Source: Rhizobiaceae bacterium (GTDB taxonomy: Bacteria; Pseudomonadota; Alphaproteobacteria; Rhizobiales; Rhizobiaceae). From it: DNA of 64,000 bases. The notes under the pieces are model-generated. The model was given only the letters and a program-made list of their open reading frames with translations, ran no database searches and was not told the DNA's origin. Location of the stretch: assembly GCA_019635775.1 (NCBI GenBank), contig JAHBYU010000002.1, positions 402,949-466,948 of the forward strand, written 5' to 3'. Position numbers and translations under genes: made by a program. How positions within the stretch are numbered: the first letter of the stretch is position 1; each line of letters begins with the position of its first letter. Shown piece after piece: positions 45,760 through 53,806 of the stretch.

Positions 45760-46686
45760 CTACGCCCGTCCACGAACCGTATCGCGTTCGTCGCGCAGCA
45801 GGAACAAGGCTTCGAGGCCGACGGTTCGCGCCAAGCTACTTCCGTCGTCGGGTCCGAGAACCATGAGCGCGGTGGCCCAGGCGTCTGCCAGTGCGCATGA
45901 AGGCGCGATCACGGTAACTGATGCAGGTGGCTCGAGCAGCGGCGCACCGCGCTTCGGGTCCATCGTGTGCGAGAGCCGCCGTCCCCGAACGCTGATAAAG
46001 TGGCGATAGTCGCCGGAAGTGGCTACCGCGCAGTCGGTCAACGCGAGCACCGAGTGGGGCGCGCGTCGATCCGGATCAGGCTTCTCCACTGCGACCGTCC
46101 ATGGTTTCCCGTCCGGTCGATGGCCCATCGCACGCATCTCCCCGTCGATCCCCACCAGACCGTCCCGCACGCCGAGTGCCAACAGCTTTTCGGCAAGGCG
46201 ATCAACGCCGAACCCCTTCGCGATAGCATTGAGATCAAGCGCGATCGCGGTTCGCTTCGCCACTGTCCCCTGGCCGAACTCGAGCGCTTCCGCTGCCGAC
46301 ACGCGGCGCGCCGACATCGCTGCGCGGATTGAATCCTGGGAAGCGCTGCCCGGCCCGAACCCCCAGGCCGACACGGCGTCGCCCACGCCCATGTCGAATG
46401 CGCCGCCGGATGCCTTGCCAATGGCCACGCCGAGTCGCAGGACCTGTTCAAGCATCGCGGGTATCGGCACTGCCTCACCGACCGGGGCGCGGTTCAGCCG
46501 CATCAGAGCGCTGTCGGTCTTCCAGATCGACATCTGCGCATCGACTTCATCGACGGCAGCCTGCAAGCCGGAGCGGATTTGGGCTACATCGAACCTGGGC
46601 TTCGCCCAGAACAGCGCCGACCAGCGCGTGCCCATGGTCGGGCCGCTTAGCGCGTGTCGCACCAGATCAGTAGACATCTTCGACAT
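45760..46686 (-). CDS. apbE: FAD:protein FMN transferase (ApbE)
   Basis: ApbE attaches FMN covalently to a Ser/Thr of exported target proteins. Family motifs: SGPTMGTRWS at the start, SGGAFDMGVGDAVSAWGFG, IALDLNAIAKGFGVDRLAE, GIDGEMRAMG, TSGDYRHF and SHTMDPKRGAPL with the metal-binding Asp/Thr region downstream. The frame is open much further upstream, but it runs through the reductase gene; the ATG at 46686 (or 46677) gives a normal 300-residue enzyme that overlaps the reductase stop by 20 bp. No signal peptide is visible, which is unusual, as ApbE is normally exported or lipid-anchored. Confidence 0.93.
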   Translation of the reverse strand: MSKMSTDLVRHALSGPTMGTRWSALFWAKPRFDVAQIRSGLQAAVDEVDAQMSIWKTDSALMRLNRAPVGEAVPIPAMLEQVLRLGVAIGKASGGAFDMGVGDAVSAWGFGPGSASQDSIRAAMSARRVSAAEALEFGQGTVAKRTAIALDLNAIAKGFGVDRLAEKLLALGVRDGLVGIDGEMRAMGHRPDGKPWTVAVEKPDPDRRAPHSVLALTDCAVATSGDYRHFISVRGRRLSHTMDPKRGAPLLEPPASVTVIAPSCALADAWATALMVLGPDDGSSLARTVGLEALFLLRDERDTVRGRA

Positions 46687-48871
46687 AGCGTCCCTCCGCC
46701 TTGAGCCGCGCCGGCGAGAGGCCCATGGGCTCCAGGATCGCCGCAAGAGTTTCTGCCACGCCCGAAGCCATCTCGCGCCCACCGCAGACCATGACGTGCG
46801 CTCCAGCTCCGATTGCCGCCGCCAGGGCCGCGCTTTCCCGCGCAATGACCTGCTGCACGTAGCGCGGATGCTCTCCCCGCGAGCAGGCAGTTGCCAGGCT
46901 CGCCAGTCGACCTTCGGAAGCCCAGTGAGCCAGTTCTGCCCCATAGAGGAAGTCGCTATCGCGATGCCGCATCCCGAAGAACAGGTGCATGGGCCGCAAC
47001 CGATCGTTGGCGCGGACGAGGCCCGCAAGCGGCCCGATCCCGGTGCCGGCTCCGATCAGGATCAGCGGCTTGCGACCGCGCGGCGGATGGAAAGTCGGAT
47101 TGCGCCGCAGGAAGGCTTCGACAGGCTGTCCCGGCTGAAGCCCGGTCAGCATCCCGGAGCAAACGCCGCCGGCATGTTTGCGGACCACAATTTCGACGAA
47201 CCCGTCGCGACTGCCGGATGCCAGAGAATAGAACCGCGGCACCGTGGAGCCTTGCGGGAGAATGCCGATGAGATCCCCCGCCTCGAAACGGGCGAAGCCG
47301 CGGCCCATTAGGCGTTGCAGAAATCCGAGGCGCGGCAGGGCGAAGCGCAGGATCGCCGTCGAAGCCTGCACCTCCTGCCCGTAGTCGCGGCGCGAGACCA
47401 GCGTCAATCCGGTAGTCCGGGGCGCGACGGGCTGATGGTCCAGCTCCAGGGGGATGCCTAGAGCCTGCCCAAGTGTGCGGCCCCACCGCGCGAACTCCTG
47501 CGGCGACTGACGATCGATGGTGTCGAAGGGCAGAAGGGTATTCCATCCCTTTGTGCGTGCGGCGGTATCGACTGCCTCGGCGTAGGCGCAGAAGCGCGGG
47601 AAGTTCCGGTCGCCGAAGCCGAGCACTGCCACCGGTGCCGAGGGTGCCGCCCGAAGTGCGCTCAGACGGTCGAGAAAGCCCTTGGCGGAAGCCGGCGCGT
47701 CACCGTCCCCATAGGTGGCAGCGAGCACGATGTAGTGTGTCGCAGCCCGGGTTCGTCCGGGCGCAAAGGCTGACATCGGCGCGACATGAACGCGCCTGCC
47801 GGCCTTGGTCAGCGCCGCCTGAAGCGTGGCCGCAAAGCCCCAGGTGCTGCCGCCCTCGCTGCCGACGAGCACGACGACATCCGCACCCGAAGGCGAGGCG
47901 TTGCCCTTGATCGAAGGCCGGCCGCGCCGCGCGGCAGCCCAGACGACAAGGCCCGTGATGCCCATCGCTGGCACCGCGAGCGCCATCACGCCCAGCAGCA
48001 GCCCCAGCAGAGACGCGCCGCGACCCGTGTGAAGCATGTAGACGGTTTCCGTAGCGCGCTCCCATGCGGTCAGGTCGACCCAGCCGAGCGTCTGCCCGGT
48101 GCCCTGGTCGATGGCACCCGTTCCGCTGTCGGTTTTGAGCGTGAAGACGTCGGTTGCATCGTCGGGGTACGGGAAGGTGAGTTCGCGCAGGTCATCGATC
48201 GGCGTAGCCGCGAGCAGCGGCATTGCGGAGAGCGCGGCGCCCTTCTTCCCGCTCGCCGCGGACTGATCCAGCGCTGCTGGCCCGTCAGGAAGAAGGCTGA
48301 AGGTGGAGGCTGTCATCCAGAGCGCGGTCGCCGAAGAAAGGAGCAGGCCCAGAACCGCGGCACGCGCGAGCTCGACATGGATGCGCCCGGCAAGCGGGCC
48401 GCGCAGCGGCGCGAACCAGCGCCGCCAGCCGCCGGTGCGCCGCGCCACCAGCAGGATTCCCGAGATGGACAGCAGGAGCATGGAAGCAGCGCCGGCCGCC
48501 GAAACCAGCCGTCCCGTGTCGTCCAGGAAGAGCGAGCGGTGCAAATTGGTCATCCAGCGCTCGATCTGATTGGGATCGGCCGACCCGATCGCCTGCCCCG
48601 TTGCCGGGTCGATCACCGCCGAGCCCGGCGTGCCATTGTCGAACCAGAAGGCGGTGATACGGCCGGACGGCGAGCGTCTGATCTGCTCGACGCCGGGGAT
48701 CGCCGACTGAATCCTTGAAGCGACCTCCGCTATGCTCGCTGTAGGATCGGTCCGCGGCGAAGACAGACGCTCCGCCGCGGGGAAGATCGAGAGCGCCGCG
48801 CCGCTGACTGCAAGCAGCGCCAGCAAAGCAAGGCCGACGACGCCGGGCCAACGGTGGAGCAGCCGGGTCAT
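46667..48871 (-). CDS. PepSY membrane domain fused to a flavodoxin/CysJ-type reductase
   Basis: A 734-residue fusion. Residues 1-320 form a PepSY-TM domain with four TM helices (MTRLLHRWPGVVGLALLALLAVSGAAL first) and the heme-binding-type His in NLHRSLF and MLHTGRG. Residues about 330-480 are a flavodoxin (VVVLVGSEGGSTWGFAATL, LAATYGDGDAP), followed by a CysJ-like FAD/NADPH reductase: PRFYSLAS, GGVCSGMLT, GAGTGIGPLAGLV and the C-terminal GRYVEDVY typical of sulfite/P450-type reductases. It would carry electrons from NADPH via FAD/FMN to the membrane and on to a periplasmic acceptor. The start 48871 gives the signal-anchor directly. Confidence 0.93.
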   Translation of the reverse strand: MTRLLHRWPGVVGLALLALLAVSGAALSIFPAAERLSSPRTDPTASIAEVASRIQSAIPGVEQIRRSPSGRITAFWFDNGTPGSAVIDPATGQAIGSADPNQIERWMTNLHRSLFLDDTGRLVSAAGAASMLLLSISGILLVARRTGGWRRWFAPLRGPLAGRIHVELARAAVLGLLLSSATALWMTASTFSLLPDGPAALDQSAASGKKGAALSAMPLLAATPIDDLRELTFPYPDDATDVFTLKTDSGTGAIDQGTGQTLGWVDLTAWERATETVYMLHTGRGASLLGLLLGVMALAVPAMGITGLVVWAAARRGRPSIKGNASPSGADVVVLVGSEGGSTWGFAATLQAALTKAGRRVHVAPMSAFAPGRTRAATHYIVLAATYGDGDAPASAKGFLDRLSALRAAPSAPVAVLGFGDRNFPRFCAYAEAVDTAARTKGWNTLLPFDTIDRQSPQEFARWGRTLGQALGIPLELDHQPVAPRTTGLTLVSRRDYGQEVQASTAILRFALPRLGFLQRLMGRGFARFEAGDLIGILPQGSTVPRFYSLASGSRDGFVEIVVRKHAGGVCSGMLTGLQPGQPVEAFLRRNPTFHPPRGRKPLILIGAGTGIGPLAGLVRANDRLRPMHLFFGMRHRDSDFLYGAELAHWASEGRLASLATACSRGEHPRYVQQVIARESAALAAAIGAGAHVMVCGGREMASGVAETLAAILEPMGLSPARLKAEGRYVEDVY

Positions 48872-48878
48872 GACAGAC

Positions 48879-49349
48879 TCACATCGCGTAGGTGAGGCTG
48901 GCGACATAACGGCGGCCCTGGACTGCCTGTCCAGCATTCGTCGACGTCAACGGCACGGATACGTCGTTGGGACTGTCGCGCATATCCTCCACGGCAGCAT
49001 CGACATGCAGTGTGTAACCCGCGTCAAAGAGCGCATCGGCGAGGTCGAGCGTAATCTCCAGGGTGCGCCCGGCCCCGACGCTGGCCCCAGTGATTCCATT
49101 GATCTCCGACGCGTTGCCGCCAGTGGCGCGGTACCAGTCGGCCAGGTGCTCGTAATACTTCGCCTTGCCGCCCGCCATCCACAAGGTGCCGGCATAGGCG
49201 CCCTGGGCGTCGGTTACGTAGATGGCGAGGTAGGCGCCGTCGCCGCCGTAGCTCTTCAGCGTCGTCGTCAGGGTCACCGGACGAGCCAGTGCCACGCCGG
49301 GAAGGGTGAGCGCGGTCGTCAGTGCCAGTGCAGCCAGGATCTTCTTCAT
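48879..49349 (-). CDS. DUF2271 protein, probable flavinylated periplasmic electron carrier
   Basis: The 156-residue protein has a signal peptide (MKKILAALALTTALTLPGVALA) and the DUF2271 pattern YGGDGAYLAIYVTDAQGAYAGTLWM and HLADWYRATGG. It carries NGITGAS with Thr87, which is close to the ApbE acceptor motif D-x-x-(S/T)-G-A-(S/T). Covalent FMN on DUF2271 domains has been proposed from gene context. The gene is immediately upstream of the PepSY reductase and apbE, so it is the natural target. Its role would be to take electrons from the membrane reductase to an extracellular or periplasmic acceptor such as a metal. Confidence 0.9.
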   Translation of the reverse strand: MKKILAALALTTALTLPGVALARPVTLTTTLKSYGGDGAYLAIYVTDAQGAYAGTLWMAGGKAKYYEHLADWYRATGGNASEINGITGASVGAGRTLEITLDLADALFDAGYTLHVDAAVEDMRDSPNDVSVPLTSTNAGQAVQGRRYVASLTYAM

Positions 49350-49382
49350 GGTGATTCTCCGGAGTGCGTTACGATCCCTCGG

Positions 49383-49730
49383 TCAGTTCACCTTGACCTT
49401 GGGGGCGGCGCCGCTCCCGAACAGGCCATTTGCCGGAGGTGCGACGGTGCCCTCAGGCGCGGGGTTCGCCGCTGCGTTCCGGCCGTTTCCGTCGTCGTAT
49501 TCATCGTCATCTTCATCGTCATCGTCGCCATAGCGGTGGTCATCGTCGTCGCTGCGCGCTTTGCGTCCGTGATCCAGATCAAGGCGGTCCTCGCTGGCGA
49601 GCTTGAGAATGCCGTCATCATCGGTCCTCGCCGACGCATGCTCGGCGCGGTGCATGCCGCTCCAGGCGGGAACGCCGGCGCCGATCGCCAGGGCTGTTGA
49701 TGCAACGAGGATTGCGACGGTCTTCTTCAT
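49383..49730 (-). CDS. Asp-rich secreted protein, possibly metal-binding
   Basis: After a signal peptide (MKKTVAILVASTALAIGAGVPAWS) the mature 92-residue protein is dominated by acidic clusters: RSDDDDHRYGDDDDEDDDEYDDG (about residues 63-86 in parts) with His interspersed, then a proline/alanine-rich end. Such low-complexity Asp/His tracts bind divalent metals weakly or act as polyanionic spacers. It is in the same strand run as DUF2271, which starts 34 bp downstream, between the PepSY and DUF2271 genes. No enzymatic motif. Function inferred only from composition and context with metal transporters. Confidence 0.75.
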   Translation of the reverse strand: MKKTVAILVASTALAIGAGVPAWSGMHRAEHASARTDDDGILKLASEDRLDLDHGRKARSDDDDHRYGDDDDEDDDEYDDGNGRNAAANPAPEGTVAPPANGLFGSGAAPKVKVN

Positions 49731-49839
49731 GGCAGGTCTCCTTTTCTCCTGGCCTCTTCTGGGACCTCCATCTGATCGCTCGCTGACGCATCCGGACTTT
49801 CTGCTTCAGCTTCCCGTCAGCAAGCGGCCAGAAAGCAGA

Positions 49840-49864
49840 AGGCCCCGCCGGGGTGGCAGGGCCT
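49840..49864 (-). terminator. Stem-loop after the PepSY gene
   Basis: On the minus strand AGGCCCTGCC and GGCGGGGCCT pair (one G-T wobble) around a 5-base loop, followed by TCTGCTTTC. It lies about 50 bp after the PepSY stop and before the Asp-rich gene. The T content afterwards is modest, so it may attenuate transcription rather than end it. Confidence 0.5.
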
Positions 49865-49914
49865 GGTCAATCCGGTTTCGGCCTAATGAAGCCGCGCTAC
49901 CTGTCTTCTCGTCG

Positions 49915-50214
49915 CTATTCGGGGTGGGTTCCGTCGTTACGGTCGTCATCGTCCGCTTCTATCTTCATTACCTCAAGCGTCGCGGGATTGACCGTCGCTT
50001 CCATCTGCCGGCCCTCGGCGTCGGTTCCGATGATCTCGTAGCAGCCGTCGTCGATCTTGATCCGGCGCACGGTCCAGCCAAGCTCAGCCGCCATCGTGGC
50101 CACCGCCTCACGCGGCTTCCAGTCGGCCATCGGAACGAAGCAGTCGTCATCGGCCCGCGCGCTGCCAATCGGCAGGGCCGCGAGCGACGCGAGAATTGTC
50201 AGGGCGAGGCGCAT
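49915..50214 (-). CDS. PepSY domain protein, periplasmic
   Basis: A 99-residue exported PepSY protein (signal peptide MRLALTILASLAALPIGSARA). The PepSY pattern is clear: MADWKPREAVATMAAELGWTVRRIKIDDGCYEIIGTDAEGRQMEATVNPATLEVMKIE. A pair of Cys (DDDCFVP and DDGCYEI) may form a disulfide. Small PepSY proteins beside OmpR-type two-component systems are common, and may be the sensed or regulated envelope component. It is divergent from the response regulator across 141 bp. Confidence 0.88.
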   Translation of the reverse strand: MRLALTILASLAALPIGSARADDDCFVPMADWKPREAVATMAAELGWTVRRIKIDDGCYEIIGTDAEGRQMEATVNPATLEVMKIEADDDDRNDGTHPE

Positions 50215-50262
50215 GGCGCATGACTCCGGCCGGGGTGACTTTCGTCATATTGAAAGATCAAT

Positions 50263-50311
50263 CTGACGCTTTCCTGAAGCGCGGCCTCATGCTGCTTCAG
50301 CAAGTCGTCAG
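50263..50311. promoter_or_regulatory. Nested dyad in the PepSY/response-regulator promoter region
   Basis: Two inverted pairs share one centre (about 50,287): outer CTGACG (50263-50268) with CGTCAG (50306-50311), inner CTGAAGC (50274-50280) with GCTTCAG (50294-50300). The spacers between outer and inner arms are 5 bases on each side. This symmetry suits a dimeric regulator controlling both directions, or an RNA hairpin in the leader of the regulator gene. Confidence 0.5.
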
Positions 50312-50355
50312 GATCAGCGATGATGATACAGTTCGATTTTCAATGAAGGCATGAG

Positions 50356-51015
50356 ATGCGCACGCTGCTGGTCGAGGACGATGCTGTGCTGGGTGCGGCA
50401 GTGCGCGACCAGCTTTCCAGTGACGGGCATTCGGTCGACTGGGTGACGCGCCTCGACGCCGCTCGCGACGCGATGGCCGGCGCGGCGCACGATCTCGTCC
50501 TTCTCGACCTCATGCTGCCGGACGGTCGCGGCATCGTCTTCCTGAAATCGTTGCGTGTCGCGGGCAACGTTACCCCCGTCATCATCCTGACGGCCCTCGA
50601 CCAAGTCTCCGATCGGATCGAAGGGCTGAAGGCCGGAGCCGACGACTACCTCGTCAAGCCATTTGATCTGGACGAGCTTTCCGCGCGGATCGGTTCGGTC
50701 GCGCGACGCTATTCTGGCAATCCCAACCCGATCATCCGCATCGGTCCGCTGGAAATCGACATCGCACGCCGCAGCGTCCGGCGCGAAGGAAAGGCAGTGC
50801 AGCTGACGGCGCGCGAATGGGCCTTGCTGGACGCATTCCTTACCCGCCCCGGTCAGTTGCTGTCGAAATCCCAGCTGGAGGAGAAGCTCTACGATTTCGA
50901 TTCCGAGATCGAGAGCAACACGATCGAGGTTCATGTGAGCCGCTTGCGCAAGAAACTTGGACCGGATCTCATCGAGACCGTGCGCGGACTCGGTTATCGG
51001 CTGGCAAAGGCATGA
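50356..51015 (+). CDS. OmpR-family response regulator
   Basis: A 219-residue regulator with an N-terminal receiver domain (phospho-acceptor Asp51 in DLVLLDLMLP, acidic pair in VEDDA, conserved Lys in DDYLVKPFDLDEL) and a C-terminal winged helix (LTAREWALLDAFLTRPGQLLSK, EVHVSRLRKKLG, IETVRGLGYRL). It is typical of the QseB/PmrA group responding to metals or envelope stress. The kinase start overlaps its stop (ATGA). Divergent from the PepSY-led metal/redox operon, which is its probable target, through the dyad between them. Confidence 0.95.
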   Translation: MRTLLVEDDAVLGAAVRDQLSSDGHSVDWVTRLDAARDAMAGAAHDLVLLDLMLPDGRGIVFLKSLRVAGNVTPVIILTALDQVSDRIEGLKAGADDYLVKPFDLDELSARIGSVARRYSGNPNPIIRIGPLEIDIARRSVRREGKAVQLTAREWALLDAFLTRPGQLLSKSQLEEKLYDFDSEIESNTIEVHVSRLRKKLGPDLIETVRGLGYRLAKA

Positions 51016-52349
51016 GGCTGCCGCGCAGCTTGCAGGGAAGGCTCCTGCTCACGCTGGGCACCGTCATGCTTGCGATATGGGTCGGCGCCGCATGGGTGAC
51101 CGCCCTGCTGCTTCGCCACGAAATCGAAGAGGTCTTCGATTCGTCGCTTCAGGAGACGGCGCAACGCCTGCTGCCGCTGGCGGTGCTCGACATCGTCAGT
51201 CGAGAGGACGGCGACGCGGCCAGCCAGAGGCTGGCAGCAATCCGCAACCACGAGGAGCTTTTCACCTATGTGGTGCGGAACGAAAGCGGCAAGGTCCTGC
51301 TGCAATCCCATGCGGCAGATCTTACCGCCTTCCCGCCCTATGACGGTACGGGTTTCCGGTACACCGCGCGGCACCGCCTCTACAGCGAGGAGGCATTGCA
51401 GGGCACCATCATCATCACCGTCGCGCAGCCGCTGTTCAACCAGGCTTCCGTCATTCGCGAGATGCAGATGGTTCTGGGGCTCCCGGTGCTCCTCGTCATA
51501 CCGGCTGCCATCGGCGCGATCATCCTTGCGGTGCGACAGGGCACGCTGCCACTGCGCAGGTTTCGCGAACAGCTTGAGACGCGCAACGAGATGGACCTCG
51601 CCGCTGTATCCGCCGAAGGCCTTCCCTACGAAGTCGAGCCGCTGGCCGATACCATGAATGCCTTGCTCGCAAGGCTACGCTCAGCGTTCGATGCCGAACG
51701 GAGCCTTGCGGCCAACACCGCGCACGAGCTACGCAACCCGCTCGCCGGCGCCATCGCCCAGGCGCAGCGCATCCGCAAAGAAACTGCCGAGGCCCACACT
51801 GCGCAGCGCGCCTCTGACATCGAGGCTGCGCTCAAGCGCCTAACCGCGCGCTCCGAACGGCTGATGCAGCTGGCCCGGGCGGAAGGTGGGCGGCTGACGC
51901 TGGACGCCGACAGTGACCTGCGCGATGCGGTGTCCGTAGTCGTGCACGACATGAACCGCACCGGACAGCAGGAACGCATCGTTCTGTCACTTCCGGACAC
52001 GCCGGTCCTGTCGCCGATTGACCCCGATACGGTTGGAATCCTGTGCCGCAACCTCATCGATAACGCACTCCAGCATGGCGGCAAGGATTCCCCGATCGAG
52101 GTTTCGCTATCACCGCGTGCAGAGCTCTCGGTCGCGAACGATGGGCCCCTCGTACCCCCGGAAAGGCTGGAATTGCTCACTAGGCGTTTCGAGCGAAACG
52201 GAAGTATCGGCCGGGGAAGCGGGATAGGACTGTCGATCGTGACCACGATTGCGGAACGAATTGGCTCAAGGCTCGAACTTTCCTCACCGCGCCCCGGCCG
52301 AAACGATGGCTTCGAGGCACGTATAGACTTGAGTACGCCCCCTGGTTGA
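51012..52349 (+). CDS. Sensor histidine kinase
   Basis: A 445-residue membrane kinase. TM1 (LLLTLGTVMLAIWVGAAWVTALLL) and TM2 (about 153-173) enclose a periplasmic domain of about 115 residues with a two-component-kinase N-terminal feature (YVVRNESGKVLLQSH). A HAMP-like linker follows, then phospho-acceptor His238 in ANTAHELRNPLAG. The ATPase shows N-box NLIDNALQHGG, ANDGPLVP in a modified G1 box, and GRGSGIGLSIV. I chose 51012; the frame is open upstream inside the regulator gene. The sensed signal is unknown but may be a metal, from the neighbourhood. Confidence 0.95.
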   Translation: MRLPRSLQGRLLLTLGTVMLAIWVGAAWVTALLLRHEIEEVFDSSLQETAQRLLPLAVLDIVSREDGDAASQRLAAIRNHEELFTYVVRNESGKVLLQSHAADLTAFPPYDGTGFRYTARHRLYSEEALQGTIIITVAQPLFNQASVIREMQMVLGLPVLLVIPAAIGAIILAVRQGTLPLRRFREQLETRNEMDLAAVSAEGLPYEVEPLADTMNALLARLRSAFDAERSLAANTAHELRNPLAGAIAQAQRIRKETAEAHTAQRASDIEAALKRLTARSERLMQLARAEGGRLTLDADSDLRDAVSVVVHDMNRTGQQERIVLSLPDTPVLSPIDPDTVGILCRNLIDNALQHGGKDSPIEVSLSPRAELSVANDGPLVPPERLELLTRRFERNGSIGRGSGIGLSIVTTIAERIGSRLELSSPRPGRNDGFEARIDLSTPPG

Positions 52350-52922
52350 GCCCCCTTCACTCCTAAACGGCATCCTCCAGCTCAACGCCTGCGAAGCTCA
52401 TTAGCGAGTAGGCCAGAGGGTAACGGGCCATTCTATGTCCATACGCATCGCCTCAGCTAGGAGCAGTGCGAGGTGTAATGCCCACGGCAGCTTCGGAGAA
52501 GCGCTGACTCTTCGAGATATATGTCCGCTTTTGGCAGATGAACTAAATCGTAGGAATGACCAATATGGGGGCGCAAAGCGGTCGTTGGGGCGGGTGACAT
52601 TAGTGGGCCGAAGTTCATCTCAGTGTGAAATTGGTAGTTTGCACTTCCAATTAGGACGGTATCGGTCGGTCAGCCTCAGTTGGAGGTGCAACGGAATATC
52701 TAAATTCCGTTTTGAAGGAAATGCGCGCTTAAAGTGACAAATCGTTTGTCGACCTTGAGCAGGTACTCATAGAAAGATTGTCATCCATGTTGAATCCGGT
52801 GTCCCGAGCTCCTCGGGGAAACGAAAACAAATTGCCTTCATGAAAGAACTGTGTTTCTTTGTCAATTGCGGGAGGGCAAACCTGCGCCGAATATGGACTG
52901 TCACTAGTTCCTGCTTGAGTAA
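52350..52922. other. Intergenic region before the lipoprotein/peptidoglycan-hydrolase cassette
   Basis: No supported gene is seen in these 570 bases. The base composition is lower in GC than the DNA to the left. The sequence CTCAGTGTGAAATTGGT at 52619-52635 recurs with one change at 57750-57766. Short open frames here lack ribosome-binding sites and normal composition. Confidence 0.5.
52619..52635 (+). repeat. Direct repeat, left copy (17 bp)
   Basis: CTCAGTGTGAAATTGGT matches 57750-57766 (CTCAGTGTGAAATCGGT) at 16 of 17 positions in the same orientation. The two copies enclose the four-gene cassette. They could mark its borders, be the ends of a lost mobile element, or be regulator sites. 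Confidence 0.5.
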
Positions 52923-53780
52923 GTGTGGGAGCGTGGGTTGTTGTTGTTGTCTTGTTCGCCGAAGCATTGTCATTGTCGCGTCGACTATCACGCTATATTC
53001 GCGTTTTGCCTTCTTTTCCTCGTCGGATGTGCTACTTCGCCCGTCGAAGAAGCGAGGGTTTTCGCGGAAGCTTCCAAGGCCGTTGCCGAGGCAAGCGCAC
53101 TCATGTTCGATAGCTTGGCAGTTGCTGAGCGAAAACGTCACGAAGCGATCTTCGAGGCCAATCCTAGTAACAAGTACACTTTCGTAACAGCAGACGCTGC
53201 CTTTTTCTCGACAATCGGCGAGCCTCCGAACACTGAGGCATTGCGGCGTTCGCTCGCGGTGGTGACCTCATATGCGGACCTGTTGGTCTCGCTAATGGAA
53301 GCCAAGAATGTTGCTTCCACGAAAAGCCAGCTTGTAACCGTTGGCAACAATCTAGCGCAGATAGGGGGCTTTGCGGCAGGCGCGACCGCCGTCGCAGCAC
53401 TCGATCCGCTGATTGAACATGCTTTGCGTGCGGCCAGTCTTGCGGAAGCGCGTCGGCTTACGCTCGAAGGTGCGCCGGCAATCGATGGCCTTATCGATGC
53501 TTTGAAAGATGCCGCTCCAGAAATCTTCAACGCTTTGATTTTCCTCACGCGAAGAAACCCTCTGCCCGCATATGAGCAACTCGCCCAGGTGGCGGCAGCC
53601 AGAACCGTGGTGTCGAACTTCATTGTGTTGCTGGACCGTCTGCAGACTACGTTTGACTTGCTGCAGGCTGCCTATTCGCGACCGGGCGGAAGGTACGTGT
53701 TGAGCGAACTTGCAACAGAAACAGGCCGACTTCGCGCAGACGTTGAAGCGGTCCGCAAGGCATTCGTCGCCTTGCAGTAG
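52923..53780 (+). CDS. Putative lipoprotein, first gene of the cassette
   Basis: The frame opens with GTG at 52923, but no good start is obvious; the signal segment IFAFCLLFLVGC followed by ATSP is a lipobox with Cys at about residue 36. A start nearer the hydrophobic stretch is likely (a TTG in the run before it). The mature part of about 250 residues is almost entirely helical and Ala/Leu-rich (EEARVFAEASKAVAEASALMFDSLAVAERKRHEAIFE; LIEHALRAASLAEARRL), like a helical bundle. No enzyme motif. It precedes the peptidoglycan hydrolase by 26 bp, so both are one transcript. Codon use and GC are lower than in the chromosomal genes to the left. Confidence 0.65.
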   Translation: MWERGLLLLSCSPKHCHCRVDYHAIFAFCLLFLVGCATSPVEEARVFAEASKAVAEASALMFDSLAVAERKRHEAIFEANPSNKYTFVTADAAFFSTIGEPPNTEALRRSLAVVTSYADLLVSLMEAKNVASTKSQLVTVGNNLAQIGGFAAGATAVAALDPLIEHALRAASLAEARRLTLEGAPAIDGLIDALKDAAPEIFNALIFLTRRNPLPAYEQLAQVAAARTVVSNFIVLLDRLQTTFDLLQAAYSRPGGRYVLSELATETGRLRADVEAVRKAFVALQ

Positions 53781-53806
53781 GGCAGTCTGGAAAGAGGGGG
53801 AGCACA

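Noticed and set aside
52435-52737. 100-codon frame before the lipoprotein gene
   Set aside because: Mixed hydrophilic sequence without domain or ribosome-binding site, in low-GC DNA; likely chance.
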